Assembly (NCBI GenBank): GCA_038521825.1
Contig: JBCBKL010000037.1
Location: 1 to 26,219 of the forward strand
Reading direction: 5' to 3'
DNA from: JBCBKL01 sp038521825
Lineage (GTDB): Bacteria > Pseudomonadota > Alphaproteobacteria > Rhodobacterales > Rhodobacteraceae
Length of the DNA: 26,219 nucleotides
Shown: in pieces, positions 16,207 through 23,343 of the stretch
Position numbering within the stretch: position 1 is the first letter of the stretch
Layout of the letters: each line of letters opens with the position of its first letter
Position numbers and translations under genes: made by a program
The notes under the pieces: model-generated
The model's input: the letters and a program-made list of their open reading frames with translations, nothing else
Told to the model about the DNA's origin: nothing
The model's database searches: none

Positions 16207-18015
16207 TCAGGCGGCCTCGGTCCGGCCCGGCGACGGTTTATCCGGCGCCAATGCGGTCAATGTGCTGACCAGACCACCTTTTGAAACCGGTTTCCGCAAC
16301 ACATCGACCATTCCGGCCTCGCGGTAGCTTTCGACCTGATGTGGCAGGGCATTTGCCGTGACGCCGATGATAATCGGGCAGTCTTCGGACTTGTCGTCAT
16401 AGAACGCATGGATCGCCCGCGTCGCCTCTACCCCATCCATCTCGGGCATCTGCACATCCATCAGAATTACGTCAAAAGTCTTCTCTTTGACAGCATTGAC
16501 CGCGGCAAGCCCGCTATCCGCCTCCGCAAGCTTTGGATTGAACGGTTTCAGGAACTTCCTAAGGATCAGGCGGTTCGTCTTGTTGTCGTCGACAACAAGT
16601 ATCTCGAGCTGCGAAAAGTCTGCCTTTGCTTCATCCTTTGGTGTACCCGGTTTGGGCTCGGTGGGCCTGAGCGTTCCACGCTCAAGGGGCAGACAAATCT
16701 CGAAACGTGACCCTTTGCCCGGCTCGCTCTGAACCGTTAGCGTGCCTTGCATAGCTTCACAAATGCTACGCGAGATTGTCAGCCCCAGACCGGTACCGCC
16801 ATGCTCTCGCGTGTTGCTGCCGTCGGCTTGACCAAAGGGCTGGAAAATCCGAGCTTGCGCATCGGCCGATATCCCCAAGCCAGTATCGATGACAGAAATG
16901 AGCAAACCCGAACGCGACGCCTCCTTAGACGGCGATCTATACTGCGCCTCTATCGTGACAGAGCCCTCATCCGTGAACTTGATCGCATTGGATACGAGGT
17001 TGTGGACGACCTGGCGCAACCTGCGTCCATCCCCCGACACTGGTGGCAGTGCACCATCCGGCAGCGAGATTTTCAGATCCACCGCTTTTGCCTGCGCCGC
17101 ATCTGAATACAGCGCCCGCGCCGTTTCGAGCAGCGGCTCGACCTCGAAGTCGCGATACTCGATTGTAACCTCGCCTGCCTCGATCTTCGAGTAATCGAGG
17201 ACATCGTTGATGGTCGACAGCAAGAGACCACCGGATTCGGTCAGAACACGCAGGCATTCTGTCTGTTCGTCGTCCAGATTAGTACCGGACAAGATATTCG
17301 CCATACCCAACACACCGTTCAGCGGTGTGCGAACTTCATGACTCACATTCGCGATGAATTCGGATTTCGCCTTGCTTGCTGCCTCTGCGGCTTCGGTCAA
17401 CGCCTGCTCGCGCCTTTGCGCGAGCGCGGCCATGTAGAGCTCAAGCAGGAGATAACAAACGATCAGAACAAGGACGCCGCCAGAGATGTATTCGTAGGCC
17501 ACCAGCTTGCGCGTATTCGCCGCGACTGCGGGCGAGATCACATCAAGCCGCGACTGGTTGTACTCCAGGATCCACGCACGGCGTATTTCGACAACGCGTT
17601 GGCCCATCCCGTCGGTCAACATTGCCAGCGTTGCACTGTCGGGCGGGGTATCGCCGTAGAGGAGCGGGTCAAGCGCTTCCAGAAAGTCATCGAGCGCCGC
17701 GATATGACCGGCCAGCATCGGGCGACCGGTCATATCAAGCTGACTGACGATATCGACCCGACTCCAGAAGACATCGAACTGGGTCTGAAGTTCATTCAAC
17801 CCGACGACCCCAGCCTGGTATGCGATCGCCAGCTTGGCCGCACGCTCGCCTTCGTAAATCAGCTCGCTCGCCTTCCACGAGGAACTGATCAGAGCAAGCG
17901 CCAGTTTCTCTTCGGCGTCTCGTAGCGCCCCGCGATGCCACAGCATGGCACCGACCAGTGCAACACACAGCCCGATCGCGACGCTTGCCCGCAGGATTTG
18001 GCTGTGTCTTTTCAT
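16207..18015 (-). CDS. Membrane hybrid sensor histidine kinase with C-terminal receiver domain
   Basis: 602 aa. TM helix 1 (about 9-27) and TM helix 2 (about 176-197) enclose a roughly 145-residue periplasmic sensor region of no recognised type. Then come a HisKA dimerisation domain with phospho-accepting H226 (FIANVSHEVRTPLNG), an HATPase domain with N-box N343, DTGLGIS and GGTGLGL, and a receiver domain (VVDDNKTNR, phospho-acceptor D520 in LMDVQMPEMDG, conserved K575). All catalytic residues are present. No response regulator or HPt gene adjoins it, so output must go through a partner elsewhere. It starts 19 nt after the secreted oxidoreductase-fold protein, forming a two-gene unit placed between rplA and rplJ. 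The ligand and target genes are unknown. Confidence 0.93.
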   Translation of the reverse strand: MKRHSQILRASVAIGLCVALVGAMLWHRGALRDAEEKLALALISSSWKASELIYEGERAAKLAIAYQAGVVGLNELQTQFDVFWSRVDIVSQLDMTGRPMLAGHIAALDDFLEALDPLLYGDTPPDSATLAMLTDGMGQRVVEIRRAWILEYNQSRLDVISPAVAANTRKLVAYEYISGGVLVLIVCYLLLELYMAALAQRREQALTEAAEAASKAKSEFIANVSHEVRTPLNGVLGMANILSGTNLDDEQTECLRVLTESGGLLLSTINDVLDYSKIEAGEVTIEYRDFEVEPLLETARALYSDAAQAKAVDLKISLPDGALPPVSGDGRRLRQVVHNLVSNAIKFTDEGSVTIEAQYRSPSKEASRSGLLISVIDTGLGISADAQARIFQPFGQADGSNTREHGGTGLGLTISRSICEAMQGTLTVQSEPGKGSRFEICLPLERGTLRPTEPKPGTPKDEAKADFSQLEILVVDDNKTNRLILRKFLKPFNPKLAEADSGLAAVNAVKEKTFDVILMDVQMPEMDGVEATRAIHAFYDDKSEDCPIIIGVTANALPHQVESYREAGMVDVLRKPVSKGGLVSTLTALAPDKPSPGRTEAA

Positions 18016-18034
18016 GTTGTAGTTGGACTGACTA

Positions 18035-18538
18035 TTATTCGACCACGATGCGGTTGAGCTGCCAGATCATCTCGGCATCAAAGAGCTGCTGGCCAGCCTG
18101 AGTCTCGTCCAGAGGGTAGACCACCCAGATCGGGCCCTTGTCGCGCACGCGCATCGCTCTGCCGTTTTGATCCATCGCCAAGATAACGCCGTGCTCCGAC
18201 GCGTGCGCAGCCGGGATCGTGACCGTGTAGTCATTGATGGCGATGGCCTTCAACGTGTCGCCATCGGCACCAACTGCAGTCAGCAGAGACGCCAGCGTCG
18301 GTCCCTGAAATACCTGCTCACCGGTGGTGAAGGACGTGTATGTCCGTACCTCACGCCAATCCAGGTCTTCGAGCATTGTCCGGTCGAACTGGACAACGCC
18401 ATCGCCGTTGTCGGCGCTGATACTGCCAGACACTGTGATCAGAACGGTGCCTTCCGGCTGCGGAAGGGTTGTTGCCCAGAGGGGCGTCGCGAAGAGTGAC
18501 AGAACGGAAAAAAGGAAAGATCGGCGCAAAAGGCCCAT
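18035..18538 (-). CDS. Secreted molybdopterin-dependent-oxidoreductase-fold protein, probable sensor partner
   Basis: 167 aa with an N-terminal signal peptide (MGLLRRSFLFSVLSLFATPLWA, cleavage probably near residue 22), so likely periplasmic. The body looks like the oxidoreductase molybdopterin-binding (SUOX-type) domain: TVSGSIS near the start, QGPTLASLLTAVGA in the middle, and KGPIWVVYPLDE near the end. It has no cysteine, so it lacks the Cys that ligates molybdenum in true sulfite-oxidase-type enzymes and may bind something else or act without a cofactor. The kinase gene follows after 19 nt, which suggests it works as a periplasmic input for that kinase. Function is inferred. Confidence 0.75.
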   Translation of the reverse strand: MGLLRRSFLFSVLSLFATPLWATTLPQPEGTVLITVSGSISADNGDGVVQFDRTMLEDLDWREVRTYTSFTTGEQVFQGPTLASLLTAVGADGDTLKAIAINDYTVTIPAAHASEHGVILAMDQNGRAMRVRDKGPIWVVYPLDETQAGQQLFDAEMIWQLNRIVVE

Positions 18539-18610
18539 TGCGGTATCCCCATTAGGTTTTGGTTGCGCGCCGATTGAATTCGAAACTTCCTAAGAAAGAG
18601 CTTAGAAACG

Positions 18611-18637
18611 AAAAAAGGCGCCCCCAGGGGACGCCTT
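18611..18637 (-). terminator. Intrinsic terminator of rplK-rplA
   Basis: On the minus strand a stem AAGGCG/CGCCTT with extended CCCC/GGGG pairing (18615-18637) is followed by a T6 tract (complement of 18611-18616), 21 nt after the rplA stop. It separates rplKA from the downstream sensor genes and rplJL. Confidence 0.88.
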
Positions 18638-18657
18638 CCGTTGTAATGATCGGATGA

Positions 18658-19356
18658 TTATTCGCCCGTAGCGTCCGCGACGTTGATGCTGACGCCCGGA
18701 CCCATGGTCGAGCTCAGAGCGATCTTTTTCATGTACGTGCCCTTGGCACCAGCTGGTTTGGCCTTGGCAACGGCACCAACAAATGCGCGCACGTTCTCTA
18801 CCAGTTTGGCTTCGTCGAAGGACGCTTTGCCAACGCCCGCATGAACAACACCGGCTTTCTCAACCTTGAACTGTACTTCACCACCTTTGGCGGCTTTGAC
18901 GGCGTCTGCTACGTCCATGGTGACGGTGCCCACTTTGGGGTTTGGCATCAGATTGCGGGGCCCCAGAACCTTACCAAGACGGCCAACGATCGGCATCATG
19001 TCCGGTGTGGCGATGCAGCGATCGAATTCGATGGTACCGCCCTGAACCGTTTCCATCAGGTCTTCGGCGCCCACGATGTCTGCACCGGCAGCCTGCGCTT
19101 CCTCAGCCTTGGGCCCGCGAGCGAACACAGCCACGCGAACCGTCTTGCCGGTGCCGTTCGGCAAACCCACGACGCCGCGGACCATCTGATCAGCGTGGCG
19201 GGGATCAACGCCAAGGTTCATCGCGACTTCGATGGTTTCGTCGAATTTCGCAATTGCGTTGGATTTTACCAGCGCGACGGCCTCCTCGACCGATACGTCA
19301 TTTTTACCCGCAAAGGCTTCGCGCGCTGCTTTGGTGCGTTTTCCTAGCTTGGCCAT
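18658..19356 (-). CDS. rplA: 50S ribosomal protein L1
   Basis: L1 forms the mobile stalk that handles deacylated tRNA at the E site. The 232-aa product starts MAKLGKRTKAAREAF and carries FDETIEVAMNLGVDPRHADQMVRG plus the family signature around GRLGKVLGPRNLMPNPKVGTV. It starts 3 nt after the rplK stop and is closed by a strong terminator. L1 represses the L11 operon in many bacteria by binding its mRNA. No L1-site copy was identified here. Confidence 0.98.
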   Translation of the reverse strand: MAKLGKRTKAAREAFAGKNDVSVEEAVALVKSNAIAKFDETIEVAMNLGVDPRHADQMVRGVVGLPNGTGKTVRVAVFARGPKAEEAQAAGADIVGAEDLMETVQGGTIEFDRCIATPDMMPIVGRLGKVLGPRNLMPNPKVGTVTMDVADAVKAAKGGEVQFKVEKAGVVHAGVGKASFDEAKLVENVRAFVGAVAKAKPAGAKGTYMKKIALSSTMGPGVSINVADATGE

Positions 19357-19359
19357 GAC

Positions 19360-19788
19360 TTATCCTTTCACCTCGATACCCATCGAGCGGGCCGATCCCA
19401 GAATGATCTGCATTGCCGCATCGACGTCGTTCGCGTTGAGGTCCTTCATCTTGGCCTCGGCAATTTCACGGACCTGTGCCGCCGTAACGCTGCCCACCGT
19501 TTCACGGGACGGGTTGTTCGCACCCGATTTCAGCTTTGCAGCCTTCTTTAGGTAGTAAGACGCGGGCGGCGTCTTGATATCCATGGTGAAGGATTTGTCC
19601 TGGTAATATGTAATCACGGTCGGGCACGGCGCACCGGGCTCCATGTCTGCGGTCTTGGCGTTGAACGCCTTGCAGAATTCCATGATGTTGATACCGCGCT
19701 GACCCAGAGCCGGCCCAACGGGCGGTGACGGGTTCGCTTGTCCGGCGGGCACCTGAAGCTTCATGGTGCCAGCGAGTTTCTTGGCCAT
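19360..19788 (-). CDS. rplK: 50S ribosomal protein L11
   Basis: L11 binds the GTPase-associated region of 23S rRNA and is needed for RelA activation. At 142 aa it has the standard length. The N-terminal segment KLQVPAGQANPSPPVGPALG has the conserved proline-rich thiostrepton-site face, and NIMEFCKAFNAKT and the C-terminal RNA-binding domain follow. ATG at 19788 with AGGAGA 8 nt upstream. It is followed after 3 nt by rplA. It lies 1.5 kb from nusG instead of directly behind it, because of an IS/pseudogene scar. Confidence 0.98.
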   Translation of the reverse strand: MAKKLAGTMKLQVPAGQANPSPPVGPALGQRGINIMEFCKAFNAKTADMEPGAPCPTVITYYQDKSFTMDIKTPPASYYLKKAAKLKSGANNPSRETVGSVTAAQVREIAEAKMKDLNANDVDAAMQIILGSARSMGIEVKG

Positions 19789-19919
19789 GTGCCAATCTCC
19801 TGTTCAAACAGCCTTGGAACGCGTTCCGCAGCCTCGTGTTGACGTGGTGCGGCCCAAACATCGCGATGCCGAGACCTCCCACGGAAGGGATTCTGCCATC
19901 AAAGACGGCAGGCGCGCTG

Positions 19920-19947
19920 ATTATCGGGCAGCGCACCTTTTTGCAAG
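19920..19947 (-). promoter_or_regulatory. Candidate promoter for rplK-rplA
   Basis: On the minus strand, CTTGCA (19942-19947) or TTGCAA (19941-19946) as -35 and GATAAT (19920-19925) as -10, spaced 15-16 nt, with about 120 nt of leader to rplK. A 7-bp hairpin CGGGGCC/GGCCCCG (19955-19974) sits just upstream. The spacing is a little short and no experiment supports it, but the operon needs a start here now that nusG is far upstream. Confidence 0.45.
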
Positions 19948-19976
19948 GGGTTTGCGGGGCCTGATCTGGCCCCGGC

Positions 19977-20733
19977 TCAAACACCGGGACCCAGCAGCGC
20001 AATGCCCGCCTTCAGCATGAACACCGAGGCTGGCAAAGGCGCGGCAGACGGGTTGGTTACCGGTTCAGAAGTGATCCAAGACAGACTTTGACCGCTCGAA
20101 AAGGGATCAAGCGATACTGACGACGGCAGCAACAAGGACAGTTGACCGGTTTTCTGGTTATCGGTCACTGAGGTCACGTTGTAGCTGATATCGGTGCGGA
20201 CCGGCCCATTGCTTAGCGCATTCGCCAAAAAAAACCGGTCGAGGTTGAAAAGAGCTGCCCGGCTTCAGCGTGACCGACGGCACCTACATCGCGGCAACCA
20301 GCCCGTTTTCATCCGCCGAATAGCTGGTGCTATCGATCCCATTCTCATTGCGAATGGGCGGCAGGTTGGTCAGTGTTCCATCGATCTGCTCTCGCACATC
20401 GATGCGGGCGTTGAGTTTCATGACGCGACCGGGGACCATCGGCTGAATGACCGGATTGACACCGCTCCCTGCAGTGGTCGTGAGCGTCCCGGGCGATGGT
20501 GTCCCAACTTGCGGGGAAAACGCGGCATCCATCGCCCAGATGATCGCTCCGCCCAGAATTACCAGATCTGTCGCCACGTCGTAACGGAAATTCGCCAAGA
20601 GCTGACCACCCACCGTCGTCCCAAGGGTACCCGGCGGCGTGACGTTCGCAGTCTTCTAAATGAGCTTCCGCTCTCCAGTCAGCGGGCTTTGCAACATGGT
20701 GCTGGACGTGCCACCGAGAGCGACCGCAAATGG
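19977..20733 (-). pseudogene. Decayed gene for a secreted protein with a VPLPA-CTERM-like tail
   Basis: A minus-strand coding trace reads from the junction with the IS fragment (about 20730) as FAVALGGTSSTMLQSPLTGE, hits a TAG (20656-20658), continues as TANVTPPGTLGTTVGG and FRYDVATDLVILGGA, and hits a second TAG (20284-20286). It then shifts frame near 20240-20255 to FNLDRFFLANALSNGPVRTD, ending in NPSAAPLPASVFMLKAGIAL. That end resembles the VPLPA-CTERM cell-surface sorting tail common in Rhodobacterales, but lacks its basic terminus. The N-terminus is missing, replaced by the transposase fragment. Two stops, one frameshift and a truncation mark it as dead. Protein family of the body is not recognised. 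Confidence 0.65.
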
Positions 20734-20991
20734 ATCGCTGCCGTCGGCGCCAAGACGGCCTACATCGAACCCGGAAGTCCCTTGGAGAATGGCTATCTCG
20801 AGAGCTTCAATGCGCGGTTCCGCGACGAGCTACCGAACCGGGAAATCTTCTACTCGCTGAGAGAAGCCCAGATCATCATCGAAGGATGGAGGAAACACTA
20901 CAACACCAAGCGGCCACAAAGCGCATTGGGCCACCGGCCACCGGCACCAGAAACCATCGTCCCGATAGACCAACGGCCAGTCATGCACTAA
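20722..20991 (+). mobile_element. IS3-family transposase (orfB) C-terminal remnant
   Basis: The plus-strand frame encodes the last 89 or so residues of an IS3-type integrase-core transposase: RKWIAAVGAKTAYIEPGSP, then ENGYLESFNARFRDE (containing the third catalytic Glu of the DDE triad), then the family-typical AQIIIEGWRKHYNTKRPQSA and RPPAPETI before a stop. The first two catalytic Asp, all of orfA and the left end are absent, so it cannot move. Homology begins abruptly at about 20722-20731, where the decayed secreted-protein gene begins on the other strand. The sequence just after the stop (to about 21040) probably includes the IS right end, but no terminal repeat pair can be shown. Confidence 0.85.
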
Positions 20992-21329
20992 CAATCAGAC
21001 CGGACCAATCAGATCAGGCTGCCCAGGTTTGGCCAAAGCATGGCGCCCCTGCTGCAGCCATTTGCGTCATGGGGATCTAGCCCAAGGCCCCTTGCAGAAT
21101 AGACGCCGCGGCAGATCTCTTAATCGGCGACGGTGAGAAATCGGTGTCGGTTAAGCAATCAAGGTCGGCCGGCGCACAAAAACCGCGCCTGAACAATCGC
21201 ATTACAGACAGATCCATGGCTGACGGACCAGTTGCCCGGATTGGGCAATCCCGTAAGAGGCCCAGCGACCTTGAGAGAAACGGGGCTGCCCAGCAGTGCG
21301 CTCCGATGCTTTCCCGGAGATCGGTGCGG
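20992..21329. other. Non-coding stretch between IS remnant and nusG
   Basis: No frame here resembles a protein and no RNA gene is visible. The first 50 nt or so are probably the right end of the IS3-family remnant. The rest, directly downstream of the nusG stop on the minus strand, shows no clear intrinsic terminator. It is best read as scar DNA left by the insertion. Confidence 0.4.
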
Positions 21330-21863
21330 TCAGATTTGCTTGGTAACCTGAGTGTATTCCAGTTCGACCGGGGTTTCCCGACCGAAGATCGAAACCGTCA
21401 CCTTGAGGCGCTGGTTATCGTCGTCCACCTCTTCGACCATGCCATCGAAATCCTCGAACGGGCCGTCGTTCACCTTGACCTTCTCACCCACCTCGAAGTG
21501 GATCAGGGTCCGCGGCGCTTCTTCGCCTTCCTGAACGCGGTTCAGGATCGCATTAACCTCGGCATCACGCATTGGCATCGGGCGGCCCTTTGACCCAAGA
21601 AAGCCCGTCACCCGGTTAATCGAGTTGATGAGGTGATAGCCCTGATCCGACATCTCCATATGCACCAGCACATAGCCGGGCATGAAACGGCGTTCAGTTG
21701 TTACCTTCTTGCCCCGACGAACCTCGATGACCTCTTCAGTCGGAACCAGAACCTCGTCGATCTGATCCTCAAGGCCGTTTTCGGTCACGGCAGTGCGGAT
21801 CTGCTCAGCGATCTTTTTCTCGAAGTTCGAGAGCACGCTCACAGAATACCACCGTTTTGCCAT
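21330..21863 (-). CDS. nusG: Transcription termination/antitermination factor NusG
   Basis: NusG binds RNA polymerase and links it to Rho or to the leading ribosome. At 177 aa it is the standard size. The NGN domain starts MAKRWYSVSVLSNFEKKIAE and includes RRFMPGYVLVHMEM, and a C-terminal KOW domain contains VGEKVKVNDGPFEDFDGMVEE. ATG at 21863. The upstream gene is secE (167-nt gap), the classic secE-nusG pair, but the usual next gene rplK is displaced 1.5 kb away. Confidence 0.98.
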   Translation of the reverse strand: MAKRWYSVSVLSNFEKKIAEQIRTAVTENGLEDQIDEVLVPTEEVIEVRRGKKVTTERRFMPGYVLVHMEMSDQGYHLINSINRVTGFLGSKGRPMPMRDAEVNAILNRVQEGEEAPRTLIHFEVGEKVKVNDGPFEDFDGMVEEVDDDNQRLKVTVSIFGRETPVELEYTQVTKQI

Positions 21864-22030
21864 CGTCGTTCGGGCCCCTTGTTTGCCTTGGATCGTTGAG
21901 CGGTGTCGATGCCGCCAAATTTAAACAAATGGGGCGTGAGGCTCGAATCGCCGCACGCCACCATCATGAGGACAGCCGGATACTCTGCAGTCTGGAAAAG
22001 TGCAAGGGTCTACGGCCGAAATCCCGGCGC

Positions 22031-22228
22031 CTAGCCAAAGATCGTCAGGATGCCTTCAAGGCCGCTGCGGATCAGCAAATCGACAAGCGCAAAAAACACC
22101 GCAGTCAACGACGCCATGATAAAAACCATGACAGTGGTGAGGAACACCTCGCGCCGGGTCGGCCAGACAACCTTCGCCACCTCAGCACGGACCTGCTGGA
22201 TGAACTGAAGCGGGTTTGTGGTGGCCAT
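22031..22228 (-). CDS. secE: Preprotein translocase subunit SecE
   Basis: SecE clamps SecY in the SecYEG protein channel. The 65-aa form is the short single-helix type: MATTNPLQFIQQVRAEVAKV, then the signature VWPTRREVFLTTVMVFIMAS leading into one TM helix. The ATG at 22228 has AGAGGA upstream. The open frame extends to 22312, but the extra 28 residues are not part of SecE. It is followed by nusG and preceded (84-nt gap) by a 193-aa membrane protein. Confidence 0.96.
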   Translation of the reverse strand: MATTNPLQFIQQVRAEVAKVVWPTRREVFLTTVMVFIMASLTAVFFALVDLLIRSGLEGILTIFG

Positions 22229-22312
22229 GACGCGTCCTCTGCTATCGCGAATGCTGCGCAGATAACGACAGCTGGCCGACAATTCAACTGTCATTCCCGC
22301 GTGCAGAGGCAA

Positions 22313-22894
22313 TTACACGGTCTTGGACGTCGTCTTGTTCACACCGTCGGCTGAGTTTCCGTAGAAATCAGGGACATACAAATGACCAACCACGCGCGCC
22401 GGGAAGAGATCGAGAACCCGATCCCAGTGATACGCCGCCAATTCCAGCTTCTGACGGTAGTGCGCAGCCTTGGCCTTGTTCCGGCGCTCGATGCGGTCCA
22501 GCCGCCGAGAGGTCCAACGCCAGATCCGCTCGGGTCCGAACACGCGGAAGGTCAAGATCGACAGCACGATCAATGACAGAACCGGGACGATGACAAACAA
22601 CGGGCGAACGACCAGCAGCAGGGTAACAGCGATAAAGGATGCATACCGTTCCGGCGGCGCTGAACGCGTTTCGGCGGCAATGTCGATCGGATGCTTCAGG
22701 GGTTCGAATTTCGCATGTGACGCTGCCCGCAGCATCTCGGGAGTCATCGCCTCTTTACGGTTGCGCGAATCCGCGAATATCTGAGCGCGCCGCTGCTCTT
22801 CAAAGTCTTCGACCAGAACCGTCCTGACAAGCTCCAGCGTTTCAGCCTCGGTCCCAATCGAATGGGACGGGCCCGGCATCAATGTATAGCCCAA
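22313..22894 (-). CDS. Membrane protein of unknown function upstream of secE
   Basis: 193 aa with a cytoplasmic-looking acidic N-terminal part (1-80), one long hydrophobic block at about 84-118 that could be two short helices in a hairpin, then a basic segment (RRLDRIERRNKAKAAHYRQK) and a C-terminal tail. The start is TTG at 22894, supported by GGGGGAG 6 nt upstream. An in-frame ATG at 22879 has no SD. It lies 84 nt ahead of secE on the same strand and so probably shares its transcript. I do not recognise the family. A protein-export or envelope role can only be guessed from the neighbour. Confidence 0.75.
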   Translation of the reverse strand: MGYTLMPGPSHSIGTEAETLELVRTVLVEDFEEQRRAQIFADSRNRKEAMTPEMLRAASHAKFEPLKHPIDIAAETRSAPPERYASFIAVTLLLVVRPLFVIVPVLSLIVLSILTFRVFGPERIWRWTSRRLDRIERRNKAKAAHYRQKLELAAYHWDRVLDLFPARVVGHLYVPDFYGNSADGVNKTTSKTV

Positions 22895-23218
22895 AGTTTA
22901 CTCCCCCAAGAAACCATCACCGGTAATGCGGTGTACACAAACCCCGCCCCCACCCGGCGGAGTGAGGCAAAGCTGGGGCCGGTATTTGACGGTATAAAGG
23001 CGGGAATGTGGCAAGAAATTGGCTTTGTTGCAGATACATGCATAAAGCGTCATTGATCGTCGGACTGTTTGCGTATTTCCACCGGATGTGAAGCTTATGT
23101 TACCAATTTATGGTTGAAATGTGCCGGAAAGAAGGCGGCGACTCAAGCCGACCAACCCCCTGCCAGAGGCACTCGCGCGATGTGCTTCTCGTTCGATTTT
23201 TTGATTGAGGCGGAGCTT
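22895..23218. other. Intergenic stretch between tRNA-Trp and the 193-aa membrane protein gene
   Basis: About 320 nt without a gene. The middle (about 23030-23130) is AT-rich relative to its surroundings and is the likeliest promoter location for the secE transcript, but no clean -35/-10 pair was found. An 8-bp palindrome GTGTACAC lies at about 22931-22938. No T-tract hairpin follows the tRNA. Confidence 0.35.
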
Positions 23219-23294
23219 TGGCAGGGGCAGCAGGGCTCGAACCCGCGACCTACGGTTTTGGAGACCGTCGCTCTACCAGCTGAGCTATACCCCT
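23219..23294 (-). tRNA. tRNA-Trp (CCA anticodon), CCA end encoded
   Basis: The minus-strand sequence folds as a cloverleaf: acceptor AGGGGTA/TGCCCCT, D-arm with AGCTCAGCTGGTAGAGC, anticodon stem ACGGT/ACCGT around loop CTCCAAA (anticodon CCA, Trp), T-arm with GGTTCGAGCC, discriminator G, and an encoded CCA (23219-23221). 76 nt in total. A tRNA-Trp just upstream of secE-nusG is a common bacterial arrangement. The upstream neighbour here is the CoA transferase gene, 49 nt away. Confidence 0.97.
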
Positions 23295-23343
23295 AAAGCC
23301 GCCCCGTGATTACGCGCGGCAGCGGGGCTTTGCAAGCAGCAAA

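Noticed and set aside
18590..18605. CTAAG-6-CTTAG inverted repeat upstream of the secreted oxidoreductase-fold gene
   Set aside because: Only 5-bp arms. Could be chance. No promoter could be anchored to it.
20194..20991. 265-aa plus-strand frame taken as one gene
   Set aside because: Only the last 89 or so residues are transposase. The rest is antisense to the decayed secreted-protein gene, so it is not a single CDS.
22931..22938. GTGTACAC palindrome upstream of the 193-aa gene
   Set aside because: An isolated 8-bp palindrome with no flanking symmetry, too short to call an operator.
23295..23343. Possible terminator between the CoA transferase and tRNA-Trp (AAAGCCCCG with CGGGGCGGCTTT)
   Set aside because: The stem needs a 3-nt bulge and a long loop, and no T-tract follows on the minus strand. 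It is not reliable as a terminator.
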